64,000 nucleotides of DNA from SB11 sp037968475 (GTDB lineage: Bacteria > Bacteroidota > Bacteroidia > UBA8524), in contig JBBKVO010000013.1 in NCBI GenBank assembly GCA_037968475.1, positions 62,001-126,000 on the forward strand, written 5' to 3'. Under the pieces are notes generated by a model. That model had not been told where the DNA came from. It searched no databases and saw only the letters and a program-made list of their open reading frames with translations. Every line of letters begins with the position of its first letter. The first letter of the stretch is position 1. Made by a program: the position numbers and the translations under genes. Positions 8,675 to 17,680 of the stretch are shown here, in pieces.

Positions 8675-9385
8675 TTACTCTTTCCGTTTGTTAGGCGTAT
8701 ACAACACCCCCAGTCTAAAATCAAACAAGTTTACATCCAACCCGAATGAAAAATTACGTCTTGTTACTCCACCGGCATTCACCCAATTGGGTAAAATAGT
8801 TTGTGTAGCATATAGGTTACCTATATTTACCGTTAGCTGCCACATAGGGGTTACATTTATGTATATACCCGGGTTAATAGTAAGGCTCGCTATACGTATA
8901 GGATATTTTAGTTTCACATCGTCAAACACAGTATCTCCTACCGAATTAAAAAAACGAGTACTATACCATGTATTGCCTGCTTTTAATTGGACTTGTACAA
9001 AAAAGCCCACAATATTACGTTCGTTCACCGCATAGTATCTCCGTACACCAATTCCTATCTGTGCAGTTGTTATTGATATATAGCTTCTTTGCTCTCGCCT
9101 TCCTGTAATATCATCCAACAATAAATCGGTACCCGAGCTGCTATAAGCAACATCTGCTATACCATATAGCAACATCTTTTGGGTTACAAACTTTCCTCCT
9201 ATTGCACTAATATTAAAACCTGTGCTTAAGTTATCGCTAAACGCATTAGTCGATCGGCTAACATTATTGCGCGAGTTGACAAAAGAAAACTCTCCACCCC
9301 AAGCCCATTGCCCTTTTTGATATTGAGCATTAGCTGCCGTAGCAGATGCTATTATTATGAAAAATATACTTAGTACTCTATTCAT
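8675..9385 (-). CDS. Secreted beta-barrel-like envelope protein
   Basis: A 236-residue protein with an N-terminal signal peptide (about residues 1-20, ending ATAANAQ) and alternating aromatic/hydrophobic strands to the end, typical of a small outer membrane beta-barrel of the porin-like type seen in Bacteroidota. The function is not recognised. Its start overlaps the end of the gene to the right by 8 bp, and the two proteins share layout (Q-x-G-x-W/F-x-GG-x-x-SF after the signal peptide, then a Y-x-x-N-E-K/R segment), so they look like tandem paralogues in one operon. Confidence 0.65.
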   Translation of the reverse strand: MNRVLSIFFIIIASATAANAQYQKGQWAWGGEFSFVNSRNNVSRSTNAFSDNLSTGFNISAIGGKFVTQKMLLYGIADVAYSSSGTDLLLDDITGRREQRSYISITTAQIGIGVRRYYAVNERNIVGFFVQVQLKAGNTWYSTRFFNSVGDTVFDDVKLKYPIRIASLTINPGIYINVTPMWQLTVNIGNLYATQTILPNWVNAGGVTRRNFSFGLDVNLFDFRLGVLYTPNKRKE

Positions 9386-10073
9386 TATCAGAAATAATTA
9401 AAAAGTTAACGCCTATATAAAAGCCACGTGCAATATTGGTGAAACTAATCGTGTGCTTGTTTTGCTTACTTATGGGTGTATTATCCCGTACCACTTTTTG
9501 GTACTCGTAAGTATATGTAAATGGGGTTATACCGGCTGTAATGCTTAGGTTGGGTTTAGCAAAATACTGTACGCCCGTTATATAGTTAAGCGTCAAAAAT
9601 TTACGTCGTTCTTGCTGTGGTTTATTTTCAGAAAAGAGCGAAGACAATTTATCCCCCTCGTTTATACTTCCCCAATGTGGCTCAAGTGTATTTACCCAAA
9701 ACAATTTTTCATTTATAGGATAAAAATAGGACGCATAAAAACCAAAACTAAACTTTAACAGAAATGATTGTTGCTCAATATCATACTCTTGCCCCATGCT
9801 ATCGTGTACTACAAAACTTGATGTTGAGCTTGAGTAATCAACACGGGTAGAAAAACCACCAAAAATACGTGGCGTAAAAAACACACCTATTTGTGGGGCA
9901 AACTTAAAACTGTTTTCAGTTAAAGTTCCGTTTGCCGAGTTGCCTGGTAATTGACCACGCTGGCGATTAAAAGATAAACTACCTCCCAACAAAAAATCAC
10001 CGCTCTTTGGTTGGGCATCGGCTACAAAACCTATCAGCATCAAAAACAGCATTAATACTAGCTGTCTCAACAT
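9378..10073 (-). CDS. Secreted beta-barrel-like envelope protein, paralogue of neighbour
   Basis: 231 residues from the ATG at 10073, chosen because it puts a clean signal peptide (MLRQLVLMLFLMLIGFVADAQ) at the N-terminus; an upstream ATG at 10121 would add 16 charged residues in front of it. The mature part is strand-rich with a GGSLSFNRQRG segment near its start and resembles an outer membrane beta barrel of about eight strands. The function is unknown. First gene of a two-gene leftward operon with the overlapping neighbour. Confidence 0.62.
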   Translation of the reverse strand: MLRQLVLMLFLMLIGFVADAQPKSGDFLLGGSLSFNRQRGQLPGNSANGTLTENSFKFAPQIGVFFTPRIFGGFSTRVDYSSSTSSFVVHDSMGQEYDIEQQSFLLKFSFGFYASYFYPINEKLFWVNTLEPHWGSINEGDKLSSLFSENKPQQERRKFLTLNYITGVQYFAKPNLSITAGITPFTYTYEYQKVVRDNTPISKQNKHTISFTNIARGFYIGVNFLIISDNE

Positions 10074-10209
10074 CAGTATCTTACTTAAATTTTTATTTAA
10101 AATTGCTTTTCTTTTTTGCACTTAAAAATCTGTTTTTAACGTTAATATATCATTCCCTTAAAACCTTTTTTATAACTTACAAGCTGTAAAAAGCCAATTC
10201 TTTTGTCCT

Positions 10210-13200
10210 ATGATTAACAAATACAGTACCCGTTTTATTGCCTTGCTATGTTTTGCCCTATTGGTGGCCTGTTCTCGCAACCCTAAAAATATGGTGAGTT
10301 ATGTAAAAAACTTTAATCAAAGCATACAAACTCAACAAAATCTGATTTTTACCTTTAATAACGATATAGTTGCCGCCGAACAAGTAGGCGATTGGGACAG
10401 TACTGAATATTTGGAAATAAATCCTCCTGTTAAAGGTCGCTTCCGCTGGGCAGCACAAAACGAATTGGTTTTCTCTCCAGCACAGGGCTTTTTACCCAGC
10501 ACCGAATATACAGCCGAATTTACCAAAAAAGTGCTGGCTAAGGCTGAAAACAAAAAACTGTATTTGGGCAATGAATATAAAGAACTAAAATTTCATACCG
10601 ATTACCTTGCCCCGCAAGATATAAGTGGCTTTTGGGCTAAAGGAAAAAACGGAGGTATTGTAATACGTGTAGGTATTAACTTTAATTACAGTATAGACCC
10701 TAAGCAGCTTAAAAACCTGCTAAAAATTAAAATTGGTGGCGAAGATGCCACTTTTAACATAGACAATGCCGATGCAAGCGGCGAGGTATTTATTAGCATA
10801 AATGCCGCAAAATTTGGCAAAGAGCAATCCATAATAAATGCTAAGTTTTCAAAAGGTATACAAATAGCTGGTGGCGACTATAAAACCGACCAAGAGTTTG
10901 AGCTTTCGCAAGTACTGCCCTCGCGCTACGAGTTACAAATAACCAGTGTAGAAAGCGGGTTTAAGGATAATAAAGGTTTTGTGCAAATTGTTACCTCGCA
11001 GGAGATTGAAGGCGAAAACCTAGTCAATGCGTACAATATTGAGCCTCAAATAGACACCAAAGCCGAAGTAACCGAAAACGGATTTTTAATTACTGGTGAT
11101 TTTTTGGTGAACAATACCTACACCCTCACCCTAAAAAAGCAATACTTAAAAGGTACTATTGGCGGTGTATTAAAAGAAAATTACACCAAACAACTGTTCT
11201 TTGGCGAAATGCCCCCCAGCATTAGTTTTAAAAACAAAAAAGCTATTTACCTAAGTAAATCGGGCAGTAAAAACATTGGTATTGATATAGTAAGTGTGCC
11301 CGAAGTGAACATAAAAGTTTACAAAATATACGAGAACAACATATTGGCCTATATGCGTAATAATAGCTATAACGACTATTATTATGATGATTACTACGAC
11401 GATGGTTATACTACCAACGAGACGTATAATACCGATGGTAACGGACATTACAGCAGTGTAGTAATGGAACGCACCATAAAAACAGCTGATTTACCCAAAG
11501 TAAACGGCATTACTGCCTTTAACCTCGATATGCCTAAAGTAGATGATTTTAAAGGCATTTACTTAATATCAGTAGCATCAAAAACAGATTATTACCTAAG
11601 CGCAACCAAGCTGGTATCGGTATCAGATATTGGTATGATAACCAAAATGTGTGATAACGATTTGTTTGTATACACCAACTCAATACTCACAGCAAAGTCT
11701 ATGGGCGATGTTGACTTACACATAATAAGCAACAACAACCAAGATGTATTGCAAATAAAAACCGATAGCAAAGGCATAGCCATTGTAAAAGATTTTAAAA
11801 GCAAACTAAAACACTTTAGTGTGGGTATGATAACCGCCAAAAAAGACGACGATTTTAACTACCTGCTACTAAGCCAAACCCAAGTAGAAACATCACGCTT
11901 TGAAGTTGGCGGAAAACACGAGCACCAAACAGGCCTTGATGTATTTGTATACGGCGATAGAAATATATACCGTCCGGGTGAAAAAGTACACTTTAACGCC
12001 ATAGTGCGCAATACCAAATGGGAAGCCGTTGCCGATATCCCCTTAAAAGTAAAACTGATAATGCCCAATGGCAAAGAGTATAACGCCATACGCAAAAACA
12101 CCAGTAAACAGGGCGCAGTTGATGGCACTTTTGAGATTTCAACCTCAGCCGTAACAGGAAATTATACCCTTGAGGTATACAACGGTAACGATATATTACT
12201 GGCATCAGAAGGTATAAATATTGAAGAGTTTATGCCCGACCGTATAAAAGCTACCCTTACTACCGATAAAGCATCATACTACCTCACCGATAAAGTTTCG
12301 GCTACATTAGAAGCTGTTAATTACTTTGGCCCCCCTGCCGCCAACCGCAACTACGATATTGATTTAAACCTAAACCGCAAATACTTTAGCCCCAAAAACT
12401 ATAAAGACTATAATTTTTATATCCAATCCAACCAATCGTTCAATCAGGTATACCGAGAAGGAAAAACTAATGATGCAGGGCTTGCCCATGAAGTTTTTAG
12501 TATAAGTGCAGACTATAGAGATATGGGCGTGCTTGAAGGTAAACTATACGCCACCGTTTTTGATGAAAGCGGACGCCCCGTGAACCGTGTGAAACGCTTT
12601 GATATCTATACCCAAAAAATAATGTATGGTATCCACATGGATGAGTATTACCTCACCACCAACCAGCCCATGCAAACCAAGCTGGTAGCACTAGATAAAG
12701 ACGAAAAACCTGTACGTGGTGCAAAAGCTATTGTTGAGGTGATACGCTACGATTGGCAAAACATACTTACCAATAACTCATCAAGCTACCGTTATACATC
12801 GCGCCGAATAGAAAAACTAATGGAAAGCAAAACAGTAACCTTTAGCAATGGCGAGGCGCTGTTTACCTACATTCCACCCGTATCGGGCAGTTACGAGATT
12901 AGGGTAAAACGTGAAGGTGCTACGCGCTACGTTAGCTCTGATTTTTATGCCTACCGTTGGGGCAACACCCTGTCTACCTCGTTTGATGTAAATACAGAAG
13001 GTAGTGTTGATATAGTATTTGATAAAGAAAAATACGAAGTAGGCGATAAAGCCAAAATACTGTTTAAAACCCCGTTTGTAGGCAAGCTGTTAGTAACCGT
13101 AGAACGCAACGGCATATACGAGCACCGCGTGCTCGAAACTGATAAAAAATCAGCAGAAATTGAACTGAATATAAAAGAAGAATACCTGCCCAACGTATAC

Positions 13201-15660
13201 ATATCGGCCACGCTGATAAAACCGTTAGAAAACAGCAATATACCCTTAATGGTAGCGCACGGCTACGCCAGTCTTGATGTAGAAAAGAAAAGCAGCATTT
13301 TACCTGTTGAGATTGTAGCGGTAGAAAAATCACGCTCATCGACCAAACAAAAAATCACCGTAAAAACCAAAGCCGAAAGCGGTATAGAAGTTACCATTGC
13401 CGTAGTTGATGAAGGCATATTAGCCCTAAAAAACTATGGCACACCCAACCCGCACGCCTATTTTTATGCCCGCCGTGCCCTTGCCGTACTTAGTTATGAT
13501 TTATACCCGTTTCTTTTCCCTGAAATGACGCAAAACAGCAGCACGGGCGGTGATGGATACGACCTTGAAAAACGAGTGAACCCGCTAAGTAACAACCGTG
13601 TAAAACTAATGGCTTATTGGAGTGGAATACTAACCACCAACAGCAGTGGCGAAGTAAGCTACGAGATTGACCTGCCCAAATTTAGCGGCGATTTACGCAT
13701 AATGGCCGTGGCCTACAAAAACAAATCCTTCGGCTCGGCAAGTAAAAACATGAAGGTGGCCGACCCATTGGTAGTAACCACAGGGTTGCCCCGTTTCTTC
13801 TCCCCCGGTGATGAAATTACAATGCCTGTAAACATTAGCAACACCACCGCCAAAGAAGCCGCAAGCGCAGTAAAAATAAGTGTTAGCGGCCCAGTAGAAA
13901 TAGTAAGCGGCGATAACCAAAACGTTAGCGTAGCTGCCAATAAAGAAAACCTTGTATTGGTAAAATTAAAAGCCAAAGCTCAAATAGGCGAAGCCAAAAT
14001 AACCGTTAGCGTAAAAGGATTGGGCGAAACCTTTACCGATGAAACCCAAATAACTGTGCGCCCTACAACATCGCTACTAAAAACATCAGTAGCAGGGCAA
14101 ATGAAGGCCGGGGAAACCAAAACATTGGTAATGGATAACGATTATATCCCTTCATCCGTAGAAAGTAAATTGGTGGTAAGCAAAAACCCATTGACTGAGT
14201 TTATAAACAACTTCGACCATCTTTTGGGCTACCCGCACGGCTGTGTTGAGCAAACCATATCAAAAGCATTTCCCCAACTATACTTTGCCGATTTTGTAAA
14301 AAGTGCAGGCATAAAAAACAAAATACAACTGCGTGATGGCGACAACGAGATGAACCCCAACTACAACGTACGCGAAGCCATACGCAAACTGCAAGGTATG
14401 CAGCTATATAATGGCGGTATGAGCTATTGGGCAGGTGGCTACCACGAATCGTGGTGGGGCTCGGCATACGCAGCCCATTTCTTGCTAGAAGCTGAAAAAG
14501 CAGGCTACGATGTAGATAATAATGTGCTTAATCGCTTGTTGGAATACCTAAACTATAAAGTAAACGATAAAGACTTGGTAAAATACCGCTATTACAGCGC
14601 GCAAGAAAGCGGAGGGTATGCGTATATATATAAAGAATATGTTCCCCGTGAGGTAATATACAGCCTATATGTACTTAGCCGAGCAGGTCGACCCAACCGC
14701 CCTACCATGAATTACTATAAAGGCAAAAAATACCTACTCACTACCGATGCCACTTACCTATTGGCAGGTGCATACTCACTAATAACCGATAGAGCTTCGT
14801 TTAAAGAACTGATACCTAAAGAATATGTAGAATACGACCAATGGCAAAGTACAGGCGGCAGTTTCTACTCGCCCACACGCAACCTAGCAATCTCACTACT
14901 TGCTTTAGTAGAAAGCGATGCCAACCACCCACAAATACCCGTATTGGCACGTAACCTTTCGCAGCAATTGCGTACCAGTCGTTACTTAAACACGCAAGAG
15001 CTTACTTTTGGCTTTTTGGCGCTGGGCAAGCTGGCACAAAATGCCAACAAAGCCAATGTATCGGCCACTATAAAAGTAAACGGTAAAATAGTAGGCAACT
15101 TTGCCAACCAAGATGTTACCATACCGCACAGCAAACTAAAAGGAGAAGATGTAACCATAACCAGTAGCGGTAACGGGCAACTGTATTACTATTACGAGAC
15201 CGAAGGATTAAGCAGCACAGGCAAATATGTAGAAGAAGATAATTACCTGCGCGTGCGCAAAACCTTCTTTAACCGTTTTGGGCAACAAATTAGCGGCAAC
15301 ACCTTTAAACAAAACGATTTGATAGTGGTACGTATATCTATTGCCGAACTGCAAAATGTAGATGTAGAAAACGTAGTAATAACCGATATGCTGCCCGCAG
15401 GCTTTGAAATAGAAAACCCACGCATAAGCGAAGGTCGCGATTTCGACTGGACGAGCAACCGTGCCTACCCTGAGCATTTTGATGTACGCGACGACCGTAT
15501 TAATTTTTACCTAAACCCATCGAGTACTGAAAAGTACCTGTACTACACCGTTCGCGCCGTAACCAAAGGCACCTACAAAATGGGGCCTGTAAGTGCCGAT
15601 GCGATGTACAACGGCGAGTATCACTCGTACAACGGTGCAGGTACTATTGTGGTAGAGTAA
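10210..15660 (+). CDS. Bacterial alpha-2-macroglobulin lipoprotein
   Basis: A giant protein of 1816 residues. A lipoprotein signal with lipobox LVAC puts the lipidated cysteine at C21, so it is anchored in the envelope. N-terminal MG-type beta-sandwich domains follow. The bait region is not separately identifiable. The thioester motif GCVEQ is intact at C1345-Q1348, followed by the helical TED region (LQGMQLYNGGMSYWAGGY) and a C-terminal receptor-like beta domain. Family members trap proteases by covalent capture through the thioester. Many bacterial homologues sit beside pbpC (penicillin-binding protein 1C); here that partner is absent. A DYYYDDYYDDGY tract near residue 390 is unusual. The next gene lies beyond structured repeats. 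Confidence 0.93.
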   Translation: MINKYSTRFIALLCFALLVACSRNPKNMVSYVKNFNQSIQTQQNLIFTFNNDIVAAEQVGDWDSTEYLEINPPVKGRFRWAAQNELVFSPAQGFLPSTEYTAEFTKKVLAKAENKKLYLGNEYKELKFHTDYLAPQDISGFWAKGKNGGIVIRVGINFNYSIDPKQLKNLLKIKIGGEDATFNIDNADASGEVFISINAAKFGKEQSIINAKFSKGIQIAGGDYKTDQEFELSQVLPSRYELQITSVESGFKDNKGFVQIVTSQEIEGENLVNAYNIEPQIDTKAEVTENGFLITGDFLVNNTYTLTLKKQYLKGTIGGVLKENYTKQLFFGEMPPSISFKNKKAIYLSKSGSKNIGIDIVSVPEVNIKVYKIYENNILAYMRNNSYNDYYYDDYYDDGYTTNETYNTDGNGHYSSVVMERTIKTADLPKVNGITAFNLDMPKVDDFKGIYLISVASKTDYYLSATKLVSVSDIGMITKMCDNDLFVYTNSILTAKSMGDVDLHIISNNNQDVLQIKTDSKGIAIVKDFKSKLKHFSVGMITAKKDDDFNYLLLSQTQVETSRFEVGGKHEHQTGLDVFVYGDRNIYRPGEKVHFNAIVRNTKWEAVADIPLKVKLIMPNGKEYNAIRKNTSKQGAVDGTFEISTSAVTGNYTLEVYNGNDILLASEGINIEEFMPDRIKATLTTDKASYYLTDKVSATLEAVNYFGPPAANRNYDIDLNLNRKYFSPKNYKDYNFYIQSNQSFNQVYREGKTNDAGLAHEVFSISADYRDMGVLEGKLYATVFDESGRPVNRVKRFDIYTQKIMYGIHMDEYYLTTNQPMQTKLVALDKDEKPVRGAKAIVEVIRYDWQNILTNNSSSYRYTSRRIEKLMESKTVTFSNGEALFTYIPPVSGSYEIRVKREGATRYVSSDFYAYRWGNTLSTSFDVNTEGSVDIVFDKEKYEVGDKAKILFKTPFVGKLLVTVERNGIYEHRVLETDKKSAEIELNIKEEYLPNVYISATLIKPLENSNIPLMVAHGYASLDVEKKSSILPVEIVAVEKSRSSTKQKITVKTKAESGIEVTIAVVDEGILALKNYGTPNPHAYFYARRALAVLSYDLYPFLFPEMTQNSSTGGDGYDLEKRVNPLSNNRVKLMAYWSGILTTNSSGEVSYEIDLPKFSGDLRIMAVAYKNKSFGSASKNMKVADPLVVTTGLPRFFSPGDEITMPVNISNTTAKEAASAVKISVSGPVEIVSGDNQNVSVAANKENLVLVKLKAKAQIGEAKITVSVKGLGETFTDETQITVRPTTSLLKTSVAGQMKAGETKTLVMDNDYIPSSVESKLVVSKNPLTEFINNFDHLLGYPHGCVEQTISKAFPQLYFADFVKSAGIKNKIQLRDGDNEMNPNYNVREAIRKLQGMQLYNGGMSYWAGGYHESWWGSAYAAHFLLEAEKAGYDVDNNVLNRLLEYLNYKVNDKDLVKYRYYSAQESGGYAYIYKEYVPREVIYSLYVLSRAGRPNRPTMNYYKGKKYLLTTDATYLLAGAYSLITDRASFKELIPKEYVEYDQWQSTGGSFYSPTRNLAISLLALVESDANHPQIPVLARNLSQQLRTSRYLNTQELTFGFLALGKLAQNANKANVSATIKVNGKIVGNFANQDVTIPHSKLKGEDVTITSSGNGQLYYYYETEGLSSTGKYVEEDNYLRVRKTFFNRFGQQISGNTFKQNDLIVVRISIAELQNVDVENVVITDMLPAGFEIENPRISEGRDFDWTSNRAYPEHFDVRDDRINFYLNPSSTEKYLYYTVRAVTKGTYKMGPVSADAMYNGEYHSYNGAGTIVVE

Positions 15661-15684
15661 GTATGTTTAGCAGTTTCCCTTCCC

Positions 15685-15772
15685 CGTCATTGCGAGGTCT
15701 TCCGAAGCAATCTTGTAGTATCAAATCTAAAAGATTGCTTTGCCAGCCTAAGAAGGCTTTCTCGCAATGACA
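15685..15772. repeat. Dispersed CGTCATTGCGAG / CTCGCAATGAC hairpin element
   Basis: Outer arms CGTCATTGCGAG (15685-15696) and CTCGCAATGAC (15761-15771) are complementary. Inside them AAGCAATCTT pairs with AAGATTGCTT. This is the widespread intergenic 'GTCATTGCGAG' palindromic repeat type. It lies just after the alpha-2-macroglobulin stop codon, where it could also end transcription. Confidence 0.75.
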
Positions 15773-15784
15773 CAACTTTGGGCA

Positions 15785-15812
15785 GTCATGCCGAACTTGT
15801 TTCGGCATCTCA
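15785..15812. repeat. CATGCCGA-type hairpin repeat
   Basis: TCATGCCGAA / TTCGGCATCTCA hairpin with loop CTTGT, the same family as the four hairpins at 8370-8630. It sits between the alpha-2-macroglobulin gene and a small leftward gene. Confidence 0.7.
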
Positions 15813-15861
15813 TTGGTATTGATTTACAGAATTATTGCATTAAAATAATTCTAAAACCCGC

Positions 15862-16260
15862 TTACCACCCCTCTATTTCTATACTTAAATCTTCAAACCT
15901 AGTTATTATAATTATTTCATGAAAAGAATTTGAATTTCTGTTTTCATCTAATATCCTTCTCCGAAGGACCAGTTTTGCAGTATCAGAATTAGCTTCAAAG
16001 TTTTCAATCGTATACGCATCTTGTACGTTAAAAAAGAAAATTTCGTTAACAAAAAGTAGATTAAATTTATTGTTAGCTATTTTCCTATTTAACCCAATGC
16101 TATCATTATAAACAGCAATGGTTATTGGTTGTTTATTTTGAGTTATAGAATCTTTGGCTGCAATTTCCAAACACAAAAGAAATTTGTCTACCGGACTTTG
16201 GGAGTAAAGAAAAAGAGTAGATTGAATAAATAGAAGTGTGATTACATACTTTTTCACCAT
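15862..16260 (-). CDS. Hypothetical secreted protein
   Basis: A 132-residue protein with a signal peptide (MVKKYVITLLFIQSTLFLYSQ) and no recognised domain. The mature part is mixed alpha/beta with an RRRILDENRN segment. Base composition is clearly more AT-rich than the flanking alpha-2-macroglobulin gene. It is enclosed by repeats on both sides: hairpins to the left, and a triple-hairpin element plus a fragment of the alpha-2-macroglobulin 3' end to the right. That suggests it arrived by insertion. Confidence 0.55.
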   Translation of the reverse strand: MVKKYVITLLFIQSTLFLYSQSPVDKFLLCLEIAAKDSITQNKQPITIAVYNDSIGLNRKIANNKFNLLFVNEIFFFNVQDAYTIENFEANSDTAKLVLRRRILDENRNSNSFHEIIIITRFEDLSIEIEGW

Positions 16261-16319
16261 AATTGTCTTTTTTCAAATCTTATATCTTTTTTACAAACTC
16301 CTTTCATATCCAAATCTCA

Positions 16320-16437
16320 TAGGATTAAAATCCTATTCTATCGCAATTACATTTCGTAAGGACGACTTAAGTCATCCTTACGAAATGTAATTGTAAAAAC
16401 GGTGGGTTTCAACCCGCCGTAAATATCAAAACCTATC
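16320..16437. repeat. Triple-hairpin repeat element, copy 1
   Basis: Three hairpins in a row: AGGATTAAAATCCT (16321-16334); a 50-bp palindrome 16344-16393 centred on ACTTAAGT with one arm mismatch; and ACGGTGGG / CCCGCCGT around a TTTCAA loop (16399-16420). Nearly identical to copy 2 (about 17494-17611) over about 115 bp, with a diverged third copy at 33690-33790. Confidence 0.85.
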
Positions 16438-16448
16438 TCCTTTAATAG

Positions 16449-16501
16449 CACAACGGCGAGTATCACTCGTATAAAGGTGCAGGTACTCTGTGGTAGAGTA
16501 A
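16449..16501 (+). pseudogene. Fragment of the alpha-2-macroglobulin 3' end
   Basis: About 52 bp repeat the last codons of the alpha-2-macroglobulin gene (15608-15660), including the stop, with a few substitutions and a 1-2 nt deletion (CTCTGTGG for CTATTGTGG). It has no start and is not translated in any meaningful frame. It marks a duplication or insertion event: the sequence between the gene end and this fragment (about 840 bp) contains the hypothetical gene and repeats. Confidence 0.8.
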
Positions 16502-16508
16502 CCTAGTA

Positions 16509-16555
16509 AACTTCAATTGTCATCCAGAGGCTCTCGAAGGATGACAATTGAAGTT
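16509..16555. terminator. Strong perfect hairpin
   Basis: 17-bp perfect arms: AACTTCAATTGTCATCC (16509-16525) and its complement (16539-16555), with a 13-nt loop containing CTCTCGAA. No long T-run follows, so it could be a dispersed palindromic repeat rather than a true terminator. It lies downstream of the leftward TPR-like gene (ends 16712). The rest of the gap 16556-16711 shows nothing. Confidence 0.5.
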
Positions 16556-16711
16556 ATATATTAGTGCTTCGCTCCCCTTGTACTTTGTCATATCCAATAT
16601 CTAAACAAATCTGATACGCGCTCCATCATCAATCCCATTTGAAAAGAAAAACCCGTACTGATATACTCAATAATATCAATCACAAAATAGATAAAGATAA
16701 AATGAATACTA

Positions 16712-17356
16712 TTATTTTAGCCCTTCTACCATTTCTTCATAATTTGGTAGTGATATATTGACTCCACGTAAAGATTCTTCAACAAATTCATTGAAGTCAA
16801 TAGGATTATAGTTTTCAAAATCAACACTATGCTGTACATGCGCCACATTTTTAATTGCAATTTCTAATTGCTCTTTACCTTCACTAATCTTTCCTATTTC
16901 CTGCAATTTCTTACCGAGAAGGAAGTGGTTATATGAAGCCTTGGGATCCATACTTATAGACTCCTTTAAACATGATATACAGGTATCATTATCCTTTGAG
17001 TTATAATACAATGCCTTCACAATAAATAATTGATTAAAATATTTATTGTGTGTATACTTTAAATATTGATTAATTTCATTTAAACTTTGATCTGAAACTT
17101 GACCTAGTTCTCTATCTTCAAGAAATGCTTTTAATAAAATTGCTCTAACACAAAACTCCTCTATAATCAACAAATCATCTAGTAATTTAATCGCAGATGG
17201 AAAATCATCAAAAGGAGATTGCTGTAAATATAATGCACAAGCCAATTTAGCACCAAAATCATTAGGTTCTTTTTGCACATAATCTTCCAAGAATGAAAGG
17301 GCTCTTTCTTTGTCTTTCTTCTCAATTTCCAAAAACTGTAATTCAAAAATTTCCAT
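16712..17356 (-). CDS. TPR-like hypothetical protein
   Basis: A 214-residue helical protein built of about five TPR-like units, for example the segments around YYNSKDNDTCISCLKESI and ASYNHFLLGKKLQEIGKI. It is acidic, with no signal peptide or membrane segment, so it is likely a cytosolic scaffold. The composition is AT-rich compared with neighbours. It is flanked on both sides by copies of the triple-hairpin element (16320-16437 and 17494-17611), which suggests the gene and repeats form a mobile or recombined block. No specific function can be given. Confidence 0.55.
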   Translation of the reverse strand: MEIFELQFLEIEKKDKERALSFLEDYVQKEPNDFGAKLACALYLQQSPFDDFPSAIKLLDDLLIIEEFCVRAILLKAFLEDRELGQVSDQSLNEINQYLKYTHNKYFNQLFIVKALYYNSKDNDTCISCLKESISMDPKASYNHFLLGKKLQEIGKISEGKEQLEIAIKNVAHVQHSVDFENYNPIDFNEFVEESLRGVNISLPNYEEMVEGLK

Positions 17357-17493
17357 AAATCACTGTTACAAACTCTTTATGAGCATCAATACTAATTTAT
17401 ATCTATTAACTTTCTACTTTGACAGTATCATATTAAAAGCCTCTTATTATATCCTTTTTACTAATCCCTTTTCATACGCTGTATTAAATATTT

Positions 17494-17611
17494 ATAGGAT
17501 TAAAATCCTATTCTATCGCAATTACATTTCGTAAGGACGACTTAAGTCGTCCTTACGAAATGTAATTGTAAAAACGGTGGGTTTCAACCCGCCGTAAAAT
17601 ATCAAAACCTA
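17494..17611. repeat. Triple-hairpin repeat element, copy 2
   Basis: AGGATTAAAATCCT at 17496-17509, a perfect 50-bp palindrome at 17519-17568 (25-nt arms centred on CTTAAG), and ACGGTGGG / CCCGCCGT at 17574-17595. Almost identical to copy 1. It occupies most of the 324-bp gap 17357-17680 together with the promoter of the M1 peptidase gene; I see nothing else there. Confidence 0.85.
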
Positions 17612-17629
17612 TCCCTCCAATACTTATAC

Positions 17630-17659
17630 TTTGCAAACCCCGTAGTTTTTCTATTTTTG
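17630..17659 (+). promoter_or_regulatory. Promoter of the M1 peptidase gene
   Basis: TTTG (17630-17633), an 18-nt spacer, then TATTTTTG (17652-17659), a full match to the Bacteroidota -33/-7 pattern. Transcription should begin near 17665, about 15 nt before the ATG. Confidence 0.65.
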
Positions 17660-17680
17660 CTATCCCTCTAAAACAATGAT

